Below are positions 33,214 to 44,500 of a stretch of DNA of 64,000 bases, one piece after another. This DNA comes from Panax quinquefolius (lineage: Eukaryota > Streptophyta > Magnoliopsida > Apiales > Araliaceae). Where the stretch lies: positions 85,126,005-85,190,004 of the forward strand of contig CM035165.1 in the NCBI GenBank assembly GCA_020205615.1, given 5' to 3'. The notes under the pieces were generated by a model. It was not told the origin of the DNA. It saw nothing but the letters and a program-made list of their open reading frames with translations, and did no database searches. Made by a program: the position numbers and the translations under genes. Within the stretch, counting starts at the first letter, position 1. Every line of letters starts with the position of its first letter.

Positions 33214-36190
33214 AAAGCCAATCGTCATGGTATCTTATACTCTTCTTCTCTAAGTGACGATTATCCCTGTTTGTTGGATAAGCTTTAGTTAATGGATATG
33301 TAATGTTGTTCTTGAGAGTCCACCATCTCTATAGTGATTTCCTTCTTTCAATGATTCTTATAATCAAAAGAAAGTGCCACAACACATGTTTAAATCCAAG
33401 ATGAGACTTAGAACTATTCCTAGTTCTCAGAATGAACTTTTAATCCAAACAATCAACTTGCAGGCTTCATTTATAGCTATATACTTTGTCTTTATCACTA
33501 AACCAAAGAACTCTTTCATTGTTTGGAACCTTTCCCATTCATCGCACCAATCGTTCAAGATAACACTTTACCTTAAAGTGGATTTTCGTCATCTTCGTTC
33601 CGTCTGAAAAACTTGAGTCCGTTAAGCCCTCTAGTTTTAATTTAGACCCACCATGAATATGATCACATCCTTAGTGCTTGGTTAAGCACTTTAAGACGTT
33701 TTCACCGACTCATAGTGAACTTCTCCATAATATGACCGATCAACATCGTGTCTCGTACATTTCATTGCATACATGATAGTTACTCATGCGATCTCTCTTT
33801 TGGAGTCTATGGGGACTATTAAGAGAGATACACTCCATGGCTCATCAACATGAGACATCTCGAGCTTGCCATGCTAAACGACTTTAGCATCAAATGAATA
33901 TACATTCCTTGGGTTAAGTCGAGCATCCTCTTGAATCTATCTATATAGATTTTATCCCCAATTAAGATACTCTTCCCAAATCATTCGTGGAGAAATTTTT
34001 AGACAACTTTATCATTACCGATTGTAGCATTGGTATGTTATTCCTCATCCGTAGTATATCAACATATAATACTTGAAATTTCACGACGCTCCCAATCGAC
34101 CCTTTTGTACACACTCAGAAGTCTTACCTCATCGAATGTAACTCTAGATCATCATCTTCTTCTATGATGTGTACCTCATCATCATCATCCATGATGAATC
34201 CATACCTCCTAGGTATCTTTGGTACTATTCCAGATTTACGATTCTATTGTGGTACAATAGTCTATCTACGTGTTCCTCTTATTTGACTTATAGTGTTTTG
34301 TGGTTATTGAACTCTTCAAGATCTATTATCCTCCCACTAGCCCTTTCAATAATAAACACATTTATCTTAGAAGGCGTGTTTCGCAACAAACACCTTTTTT
34401 TGCTAAGTAGGATTATAGAACATATACCCTAAACTTACTTTAGGATGTCCCACAAATCAGACATGTCAAATTTTGTCCCAAACTTATCCTTTGAAACCTT
34501 TTCACATAAGTTGGACAACCCCTTATCTTAACATACTTAAGATTAGGAATCCTCCCATCCATAATTTTTATGGAGTCTTAAATGGATTTTGAGGTTACCA
34601 TTTTCGTAGATATGCACCATTTCTAGGACATTATCCTGAAGGATACCGGAATGTCAGTAAAATCATTATGGACCGCACTATGTCCAATAAGGTACGATTT
34701 TTCATTCAGATACATCAATCAATTATCACAGATCGATGTGTCCATTATGAGAAAACCATTTGAGATGATCTAGAAACTTATTGCTCAAGTATTTATTCCT
34801 CGATCCGATCAAAGAATCCTAATACTTTTGCCAATTTGTTTCACTTTTGAATTCTTTGAACCTATCAAATAATTCACACTTGTATTTCAAAGAAATACAC
34901 ACATTCAACTCTTTGAATGATCATCTCATTTTCTTATACTAATTTGTTCAATATGCAAAATTATTTTCATGTAAGTCAAGTATACAAAATTTATTAAGTA
35001 ATATTAGGTTCTATACAAAACATTATTATTATAAATAGAACAACAATTGTTCTTTATTATAATACCAAAGATTTCATTATCCAACAATAAAATGGAAATA
35101 ATATTTTTAACAAGAACTGGAATACAATAACAACTTATTGACTTAATAGATTTGCCAGTAGCGCTGCTAAACTATAAGTTTCTATAGCTAATGCAAGCAA
35201 CCTTTGCTTCATTTTCCACACATAGATTACTTATCTTTGTTTAACTTTCTACTTTCGCTTGGTCCCTTCATAAATCTATATTTATGATAACCAAAGCTCA
35301 GATCCAATACCCAAGTAGAACCTCGACTTAAAGAAAAATTTATTTCAATCATGAACAAAATCAGATTGTAACCAAACTTCACTAAGCTTCTTTCGTTAGC
35401 CTCTCACAAGATGCTTCTCGCAGCTTTCTTTCCAAAGGTCTGTGCTTATTGCAGTGGAAGCAAACTCCTTTGCTATCCGTGACGCTTTTGTTCTTATTAT
35501 CCTTTGTTTATGCCTTTCTATTTACCTTCTTTGAATCGTTCTTCTTTTCGAAGATCCTTTGGCCACTACCAAGAAGACATGGTCTTTCTTGGTTGAAAGT
35601 GACTCTCATCATTTTTCAACATGTTAAGCAAATCAACAAAGTCGATATCTAGCTTGTTCATATGAAAATTCACAACAATTTGAAAGGAGTCCGGAGTGAG
35701 TGCAAGATCAAATCTTGGCTCAACTCTCCATCCATGACAAAACCAGTTGTCCTAATTGATCAATCAAATTGATTATGTTAAGAACTTTTTGTCTGTATTT
35801 ATAGTGCCATTGGCCATTCTAGATCGGAAGAGCTCCTTAGATATCTCGATATCTATCGGGCCCTACTTTCCTCACCATCAACTACTTGGCGTGCAGGAGT
35901 ATAGTAGAAGTATCCATAGTTTCAGTCGACGTCAAGCTTGTTACTCATGGATACGAAGCATGATGCATCGAGCTAATGTGCATCATCTTGCCACTTTCTA
36001 AAAGTAGCAATGTCTTCCTCAGAGGCATTATTCGCAACCACCGCAGGATAGGCGATTAATGACATAAGATAACTTTTCAACTATGAGAACTATTCTCAAA
36101 TTCCTTAACCAATCCGCTTAATTGGCCCGATTAATTTAGCATCTAATATGCTTCGCAGTTGATAGTAATTTTAGACATTGTAAAATTTCG
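33200..36190 (-). pseudogene. E copia gag-pol remnant (RT core deleted)
   Basis: Readable minus-strand pieces, in order: gag near 36000-36190 (LRSILDAKLIGPIKR; EEDIATFRKWQDDAH), a zinc-knuckle remnant CFHCNKHRPLERKL near 35420-35470, integrase C-terminus near 34440-34620 (DGRIPNLKYVKIRGCPTYVK), the integrase-RT hinge near 34150-34210 (IPRRYGFIMDDDDEVHIIEE), RT at the catalytic strand as LYVD-ILR near 34060 (one Asp of YVDD missing), IMYAMKCTR near 33760, RNase H with KTKYIAINEACK near 33480, and NITYPLTKAYPT near 33290. Only about 100 bases separate hinge and catalytic strand, so the RT fingers and most of the palm are gone. Many stops and shifts. The products are dead. Confidence 0.8.
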
Positions 36191-36381
36191 TAAATGAATT
36201 TGTAATTAACAACATTTTAACATACATTCTTTTATTAATTACCAAAATAATTTAGGTCTTGTTTTAAATTGGTATCTCCCACTATTTTCTTCAAACTATA
36301 TTACCCTCACTTATATAGTTCTAAAAAATCTAATTAAAGATTTGCTAGTGAGAATAAGGATCCCATTTCAAATGTATATAG

Positions 36382-36676
36382 CCTTGTGGTGACACAACAA
36401 ACTATATATAAATAAATAGGTAGACAACTTTTGTCAATTACATCAACTATGCAACTCCTTTTATTTTGCCTCTTAGATTATTTTGATCAAGTGGTGGCAC
36501 ATCCGAATCAAAATTATCCAAGTTAAGTCCGACCTAGCACTCCATATATTCAAAAAGAAAATATCATCCTTGTGGTGACACAACAAAACAATATTGTTCA
36601 ATTTTCTTTATAAGCATCAAATGTGATAAATTAACATCTTAAATACTTAATACTTGCCTTGTGGTGACACAACAAA
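36382..36676. repeat. three direct copies of a 20-base hairpin motif
   Basis: CCTTGTGGTGACACAACAAA at 36382-36401, 36568-36587 and 36657-36676. TTGTG and CACAA can pair. Between them lies unrelated AT-rich DNA, so the motif itself is kept. Confidence 0.85.
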
Positions 36677-37720
36677 CTCATATTAAATATTTAATACCCT
36701 ATTAATTTTATCATGCTAGAAAGGCGACGCTCGATATTCCAAATATCTTTGAACGCTTAGGACTTAATATAAAAAATTGAGGGTTTGTTATTAATTTGTC
36801 TCATCTTGTTTAGCGCGCATTTACATATATATATATAAAATAATACGTTATATTAATGAACATGAAGCATGTTTGCATAATATATAATATATATAGTATA
36901 AGCATGCACATATAGAATACTATATTCTACCCGGATTGATTATGGACTTTTATTCTAGTTTGGTTCACTAGAGCCACCAAGTGAACCAAAAGGTCAAACC
37001 CCAGGGGTGCAAGAAATAATATTTAAATATAACTATTACATTTAAACCCTGCCCATTACAAACGGGTCTTCAAGCGCCTCGCTTCCTTGATCTCCAATTT
37101 TTCAAAATTAATTCTAACTATTCCTATTACAAAACTATTTAAAATAAATAGAAACCTTGATCGCCAAAATCAAGGGAAGTACATAGGAGGAGATAGAATT
37201 TACATTAAGAAAAATTAGAGAAGACGAGGTACGCAGACCCCATTTAATAAAACCCATACATTCATGCATCCAACTAAAATAAAATCCAATCACATTGGTC
37301 AATAATCCATAATCAATCCCATTTATTATCATACACATCACCATATGCATCAATAAATAACATTCATCTCATGAATAATAAACATTTAATATATATATTG
37401 ATATCATTTAATGGGCAAATTTAGTTAGTATAAAATCTATTTTTGAATCAAAATAAACTCCTTTATTTTAATCCAAATTTAAATCAAAATAAAACTATTT
37501 TATTTTAATTTATCCAATTTTGAATAAAATAAACTATTTTATTTTAATCAAAATCTTTAATCAAAATAAACTCCTTTATTTTAATTAATTATGGAATCCA
37601 ATTCCATATATAAAAAATCTTTAATTAAAATAAACTCTTTTATTTTAATTAATTATGGAATCCAATTCCATGTAAAAAAAAATTATTATTAAAGGAAACA
37701 CTTGATTATCTTTTCTTATT

Positions 37721-38040
37721 CACAAATAAACTCCTTTATTTTGAATAATATGAAATCTTATTTCATATTTAAATAAACTCATTTATTTAAGGAAACATGG
37801 ATTTTCTCTTTCCTATTCACAAATAAACTCCTTTATTTTGAATAATATGAAATCTTATTTCATATTTAAATAAACTCCTTTATTTAAGGAAACATGGATT
37901 CTCTTTCCTATTCACAAATAAACTCTTTTATTTTGAATAATATGAAATCTTATTTCATATCTAAACAAACTCCTTTATTTAAGGAAAGATGGATTTACTT
38001 CCCTATTCACAAATAAACTCCTTTATTTTAGGAAAAATAA
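37721..38040. repeat. 95-bp tandem repeat in E leader
   Basis: Four starts of CACAAATAAACTCCTTTATT at 37721, 37818, 37913 and 38008 (period 95-97). Each unit has ATATGAAAT..ATTTCATAT and AAATAAACTCCTTTATTT, both self-complementary. Confidence 0.88.
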
Positions 38041-38319
38041 AATCCAATTTCAACTCCAATTAATTATCATGGAATCCAATTCCAACTCTAATTAGTTAGC
38101 ATGAAATTTAATTTTAAAATTAAAATAAACCTTTTTATTTTAAGATTAAAATAAACCTTTTATTTTAAAATTAAAATAAACTTTATTTTTAATTAAAAAA
38201 ATAATATATATATATATAATATTCAATTTTAAAATTAAATAAACTCTTTTATTTTAATATTAAAATAAACCTTTATTTTAAGATTAAAATAAACCTTTTA
38301 TTTTAATTATAAAATTATT

Positions 38320-38323
<4 letters not shown>

Positions 38324-38356
<33 letters not shown>

Positions 38357-38478
38357 GTAATATATTATATATAAAAACCGTAATATATAATATGTATTAT
38401 ATATATAAAAATAATATATATCTAAATAGTAATATATATATATATAAACCGTAATATATATATATATATGAATCGTGG
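38324..38478. repeat. TA microsatellite with CCGTAATATA units
   Basis: A (TA) run at 38324-38352 followed by several CCGTAATATATA-type units and further TA runs to 38478. Confidence 0.9.
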
Positions 38479-38675
38479 TACAAGAGGTGTTTAATGTAGA
38501 GATTCGGATTGAACTTGAATTGAGTAAAAAGTGAATCACAATGAGTTCGGTATAATAAAAAAAAATTTTTTTTTTTTTTTTTTTAAATTTTATATAATAA
38601 AATTATGCCCAATTAAATTGTTCTAAACACATATCAATATACATATCAAATTAAAACAATTAATAATTCGCATAA

Positions 38676-38695
38676 AGGTTTGGCTATGATGCCAC
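38676..38695 (-). other. E primer-binding site (worn)
   Basis: The minus strand reads GTGGCATCATAGCC just inside LTR 38696, like TGGTATCAGAGCC with two or three changes. Confidence 0.6.
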
Positions 38696-40566
38696 TGTTA
38701 GGTTTGTAATATTCATAACGCAATCAAAATTATAAAAATTAGCGGAAGCGTGTAAAAATCAGAGTTTAAAATTATTTACAAACCATAAACCCGGATCACC
38801 CTTTATGCATAATTATTAATTAAACGAAAAGATAAAGAATAAATCATACCTTGAAGATCGAGCTTCCTCGTGTACAAGTTCACCTCCAAATCCTTTTTCG
38901 CTCAATCTTGAATCCACCGGTTTGGTTCCTTCCTTCGATCAACGTTAGCCACCCAAATGTTTGGCCTCTCAGAGGTGATCCACCAAGGAAGAAGAAAATT
39001 CAAGAAGAGGGGTATCGCTCAAACCCTAGTTTTTCCTATCTCTATAGAAAAAGGCGTACTCTCCAACAAATTGAAATTATGTCAGTATGTTGAAAAGTCA
39101 ACAACCCCCCACTCATAATAAGACTCCTCTTATTAATAGATGTGGGCAACCCACCTTAACAATTAAGGAATTGAGTTTTATTTAATTAATTAAATTCTTT
39201 TAATTAATTAAGCTCCCTAATCTTATTAGGGATAATTAATTAAACTCCTTTAACTAATTTTCCTTCCTAATCCAATTAGGAATAAATGAGAGTACTTATA
39301 TTAAATTAATTCCTAAACTCTTTTAGAAATTAAAATAATAATAATTGTAATAATATTAATAAGACTCCTCTTATTAATTTATATTTAATATTTCTAAAAT
39401 ATTAAATAATAATATTAAGCTATTTAATTTATTCTATCACCATAGATTAAATTAAATATACTTAACATATTATTACGATTATGCCATTAACTTCTTAAAT
39501 AATTATTCTTCCTTTTATGGTGTGACCCTTTAGGTTCTCCATATTAAACCAGGTTGTGAATAAATCAATTAGAATAATTCTAATCTTATTTAAATAAATA
39601 AATTAAACAATTAATTTATTTAAATAAATAATATTTATTCTACAATAGGATAAGCCTCCAACGATCAACGACTTTCCGATAATATAGATTTCAACATTAA
39701 TCATTAAAGAACCTTTGAGTAAATAGTTACCGCATAATTCAATCCTTCCACCATACAATGTCCCAATTAAATATAAGACATGGAATTACTGTCAAGTCTT
39801 ATTTTATTTAATTATATGTATTTCGATCCTTAAATGCACAACTCAAATAATGCAAATTAGAAACTCCTTTCTAATTTCATTCTCGCCGCCAAAGACTACC
39901 GGGTTGTCATTTATCGAATCACATAGACATTTCTTCTTTTTATTAGAAGTGGTAGATTCTTTATCGATCATACATTATCTCCATGTACAACTTATTATAC
40001 CCAAGCATACCCTTTGATATACCCTAAGGGTCTTAAGGAATAAGTCAAAGTATAACTCATCATACACAAGATACTATGATGATCTCAAGTCCAAGGATTA
40101 CTTGTACTACTATCACTACAGAATTCCTATCGACAGCAAATAAAACTCCATTAGGTATTCCTTAGCGAGCCACGCTCAAATGAACTTATTCTCTAATAAG
40201 CACCTACATACTTGCTTTAGTGTTCCACACAAATGATCATGAGATCAATCATCCTCATCCAATGAGCAAAGCAACGATGTACCAATCTATCCGGATTCAC
40301 TAATCCCCAATTTAGTAATCCAATGATTGGGAACTATTTTTTAGTTTTAAGCTTTCTAAGAATTTAGATCTCATTAGAATGATCATCATCATTATTCTAA
40401 AAGCATTGCTTAAAACTATGGGTTTATCACATATTATAAAACAGCATCATGTAGATAATTAAAAGTCTTTAATAAATTAATACTTTTTATTAATAAATGA
40501 ATAAGATTGTTACAAAGTATATGCTTTATCATCAAACATGATTGGCTTGTGTGCATACTACTTTCA
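38696..40566 (-). repeat. E 5' LTR
   Basis: 1.87 kb, the partner of 31321-33197. The AGTTT duplication follows at 40567. No gene lies in it. Confidence 0.92.
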
Positions 40567-42622
40567 AGTTTGACATTAGAGTCCGCACCAAAGGAAGTTT
40601 GGTTTGGATAAATCAATAAGGGTTCTGAATTTAGAACGTTCATCAACTATGGACTAGTTGAATCAATAAGGATTCGCTAGTCTAACAAGGTTCAACAATA
40701 AATGATATTTATAATGAATAACGATCTCAATAGGTATACAATAGAACAATTATTGTATAACAGAATCATACTTTAAAAAGATAGTAAATCTTTAACATAA
40801 CAAATGAACTTGATTTATAAACTTGAATAATGATAACAAGTAGGGTTAGGAAACTTGCCTCGCGCGTAGATTACACGTTAATTAAATACGTTCCTTGAAT
40901 TTAATCCTACATATCATTTCCATTCACAACTATAGTTAATTATAATGTAAATAGTCATCATAAGTTCACTCTCTTTGTCTAATTTGAATTATGACTATAC
41001 TTAGCCAATTATCGCACTTATTATCACATAATAACACTTCATGAATAATAAGCTAACTACGCATTTAATAATTCGGTCCACATGCAATTATGTTATCGAC
41101 ATGTTAATAATATGTTTTAATATCTCACTGTACTTCTAACATATTCTTATGTTCATTAAATTAGATTAACATCACATTCATGGACTTAAACACTTTAAAA
41201 TTTTTGTTTCTAACCTTTACAGAGTGGATGCATATGGCTAATCGTTATAGATGATTCTTCGCTTTCTTGGTGGCTACCACGCTTCTGACTGGTCAATGGC
41301 ATTCATGGCGTGGCTCAGATCATGACGACGACTCTTTTATGCTTGCAATGTGGTTATGGCACATGCACAGTACAGATTTTGTGAGAATGGCAAATTCGCG
41401 AAAAAATCGCAGAACATGCCAATTTCTACCAATTTGTTATTTCTTACATGTAATTTGACATACCCATATACTAGAATTCGTATATAATTATTACTCAACA
41501 TTTATAGAGTGATTTTAACCAATTAAAACACATAATTACAGAATTAAAACATGAAATTTTCATTGTTCTTTGTGTTCTTGAAGATTTTGAACAAAAACAT
41601 AAAATTTAACACTACGGATTCGTTATAACACCGAATCCATTCATTTAAGGTTTGGTCTCTTCGTATCAACATGCATAATAACATTCAAGTGTAAATTTTA
41701 CAAAACGATTTATGTTTGGCATAGTAAAATCACGTATAAGGCCATATGGCCATACTCTAAACTCTGTAACTTTTGAAGCCATATCACATGTTAATATTAT
41801 GAAACTGATGTTATGGTTTACATAATACATATATAATCAAATACGATTTGGTAACATTTAACACATATACAAACTCATAATCATACCCTTTCCCAAATAC
41901 AGAGACTTTACAAATGGTGAAGCCATTTTTTTTATGAAAACTAAATGACGTAAAAAGATAATTTGAGTTTAGAGAATTTACCCAAAGTGTACATTTAGAA
42001 GAGATGATCAATGATGATCCTTTCACAAATGATTGTTGATTACACACTCACAATTCCTCTCAAACTTCTCAATTCTCTCTCTGTGATTTACTTGTTAACT
42101 TAGAAAAGTGAAGAAAATAAAGAAGACGTCGAATATATCAAATAAACTGACGCGAGTTGAGGTCAGTTAACCCAATCATGGGTAACTGCTAATAACTCCA
42201 ATTAAGGTCATGTTTGGCTAGGCTTAATTGATTCAAAATCATTTAATTTAATAAATCTTTTATACTATTGTTTAAATCGTGTCACACCCAGTTATACAAT
42301 AACTCAAATATATTATTTAATTTAATATAAATAAAATATAATAATTTCTCATTAATTCACATAGTCATATAATTAATTTTCTCATTATTTATAAAATAAT
42401 ATTAGGCTTATTAAATATTTCATTTAATTTAATAAACTCACATAATTACATACTTTGAATAATAAAATTCTCTACATTAATTCAATAAATATAACTCATA
42501 TAATTAAATTAATCTATCACAATTGCATCAATTAATTATTTAATCTAATAATTAAATCATTGAAAATATTTATCTACTTCAATAAATATTAAAATTAAAT
42601 TACGAAAATCTCGTTCGTCATA
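40567..42622 (-). repeat. B 5' LTR, outer segment
   Basis: Continues 30649-31320 after E and matches 19362-21412. Donor-like GGGTAAATT at 41981; TATA-like region near 42100. The tip is worn (TATGACGAACGAG from 42622). The patch 41221-41395 is very unlike its counterpart at 20015-20200. GAGGT follows at 42623-42627. Confidence 0.9.
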
Positions 42623-43888
42623 GAGGTGATCACGGGTAAGCTAATCATAAACTCTAGCGAAGTCTATACCTTATTTGATATCGGTTCTACCCATTCTTTT
42701 ATTTTTCCTACTTGCGCTCAACGTTTAAATTTAACTCCGGAGAAATTAGACTTTGACTTATCTGTTGAAACTATGTTAGGAGAAACCTTCATTACATCCA
42801 CTGTTTATAAGTCTTGTTTGATCCAAATCGGCACTCACACATTACCTGTCGACCTTATCTCTTTGAAAATACTTGCGTTTGATGTGATTTTAGGGATTGA
42901 TTGGTTAACTACTCATAATGCAAAAATTGATTATTTTCGTAAGGTTGTTAGCTTTTATATTCCTAACCAACCTATTATGCAAATTGAAGCAACCAAACCA
43001 CTAAAGTCAATCACTGTCATATCAAACCATAAAGCTATTCATTTATTGAAAAATGGATGTCAAGCTTTCTTAGCCCATGTCACAGATTTAAACAAAAATA
43101 AGTCAGATTTGAATGATATTTCTATTGTTAATAAATTTCCTGATGTATTCCCTGTAGAACTTCCTGGCCTACCCCCAGAGCGTGAAATCGAGTTTGGTAT
43201 TGACCTTGAACCCGATACAAAACCCATTTCCAAAGCCCCATATCGAATGGCTCCTATTGAACTTCAGGAGTTAAAACCCCAACTACGGGAATTGTTAGAT
43301 ATCAGTTTCATTCGTCCCACTACGTCTCCTTGGGGTGCTTCTGTTCTATTTGTGAAGAAGAAAGATGGAAGTATGCGACTTTGTATTGACTATCGGGAGT
43401 TGAATCATGTCACCATCAAAAATAGGTACCTATTGCCTCGCATTGATGACCTTTTTGACCAGTTGCAAGACGCCAAATTCTTTACAAAGATCGATCTTCA
43501 TTCCTGATATCATCAGTTAAAGATTAAAACCAATGACATCCCAAAGACTGCTTCCATAACTCAGTACGGGCATTATGAATTCCTAGTCATGTCTTTTGGA
43601 TTGACTAATGCTCCTGTTGCCTTCATGGATATGATGAATCGAGTATTCAAGAAATATTTGGATCATTTCGTGGTTGTCTTTATTGATGACATCCTCATAT
43701 ACTCCAAAAGCCGTGAAGATCATGAGCAACACTTGAGGCTGATACTCCAAAAGCTTCGTGAAAACAAGCTATATGCCAAGTTGAAGAAATCTGAGTTCTG
43801 GCTTGAGGAAGTAACATTCCTTGGGCACGTGATATCAAATCATGGAATATCTGTTGACCCGGCAAAGATTGAAGCAATTCAAAGCTGA
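42623..43888 (+). pseudogene. pol: A3 protease and reverse transcriptase (in frame, two stops)
   Basis: The frame from 42626 runs without shift to 46054. Protease: [13 protein letters not shown] (the DTG Thr is Ile here), then [37 protein letters not shown] near 43345, TKIDLHS before TGA at 43505-43507, [10 protein letters not shown] and the catalytic FIDD in [14 protein letters not shown] near 43660-43700, then TGA at 43886-43888 in place of Trp. RT copies RNA to DNA; protease frees it. Apart from DIG and the stops the domain is whole. Confidence 0.9.
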
Positions 43889-44500
43889 GAGCAACCTAAG
43901 TCAGTGACTGAAGTACGTAGCTTTTTCGGCTTAGCTGGTTATTATCGGAGATTCATAGAAGGGTTTTCTCGAATCGCTACTCCATTAACTCAGTTGACTC
44001 AGAAAGATACAAAATTCGGTTGGAGCGAGGATTATGAGAATAGTTTTCAAGAACTCAAGAGGAGACTCATTTCAACACTTGTTCTGACAATACCATCTGG
44101 CTCGGAGGGATTTATCATCTACAGTGATGCTTCAGGAAAAGGGTTAGGATATGTTCTTATGCAACATGGGAAAGTCATAGCCTATGCCTCACGACAACTC
44201 AAAGAATATGAGAGGAATTATCCTACTCTTGATCTAGAGTTGACAACTGTCGTTTTTGCGCTTAAGATTTGGAGGCATTACCTCTATGGAGAGAAGGTGG
44301 AGATCTATACGGATCATAAAAGCCTAAAATATTTCTTCATTCAAAAGGAACTCAACATGCAGCAATGACGTTGGCTTGAGCTATTGAAAGATTACGATCA
44401 TATCATTCAATACCATCCTGAAAAAGCGAACGTAGTAGCTAACGCATTGAGTATAAGATCATATGCGGGTACGAGTGCGATATTGTCAATTGAAAGACCC
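43889..44500 (+). pseudogene. pol: A3 RNase H (in frame, one stop)
   Basis: Same frame. The tether [11 protein letters not shown] is followed by RNase H with [56 protein letters not shown], a TGA at 44366-44368 (CGA Arg expected), then YHPEKANVVANALS. RNase H removes the RNA strand after copying. The acidic residues of the core (D in YSDAS, E in DLEL, D in YTDH) are present. Confidence 0.88.

Larger units (their letters stand above)
36191..38675 (-). other. E long AT-rich leader without coding sense
   Basis: 2.5 kb between PBS and gag. It holds three CCTTGTGGTGACACAACAAA copies (36382, 36568, 36657), many TAAAATAAA..TTTATTTTA palindromes (37440-38310), a 95-bp tandem repeat (37721-38040), TA runs (38203-38220, 38324-38352 and on to 38478) and a 9-A/19-T run (38557-38584). 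No gene seen. Confidence 0.8.
31321..40566 (-). mobile_element. E: Ty1/copia-type element, minus strand, inserted in the B 5' LTR
   Basis: Two LTRs (31321-33197 and 38696-40566) begin TGTTAGGTTTG and end TACTACTTTCA on the plus strand and are nearly identical by eye. AGTTT flanks both ends (31316-31320, 40567-40571). Minus-strand order is gag, integrase remnants, RT remnant, RNase H, polypurine tract: integrase before RT is the copia order. Coding parts are badly damaged, so E is non-autonomous. Confidence 0.92.
18685..42622 (-). mobile_element. B: complete minus-strand Ty3/gypsy element carrying two further insertions
   Basis: Minus-strand order: 5' LTR (42622 to 30649, interrupted by copia E), PBS, pre-gag ORF (interrupted by C), gag-protease, RT/RNase H, integrase with chromodomain-like tail, polypurine tract, 3' LTR (21412-18685). 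Both ends carry the GAGGT duplication. Without E and C the element is about 11.4 kb. Its RT, integrase and gag are clearly related to family A but diverged, and its LTRs share no obvious similarity with A beyond short motifs. The two LTRs look about 95% or more alike by eye outside one patch. Confidence 0.92.

Noticed and set aside
37721..38040. Regular direct repeats that might suggest a CRISPR array
   Set aside because: Repeats are contiguous, 95 bp and AT-rich with no unique spacers, in plant retrotransposon DNA.
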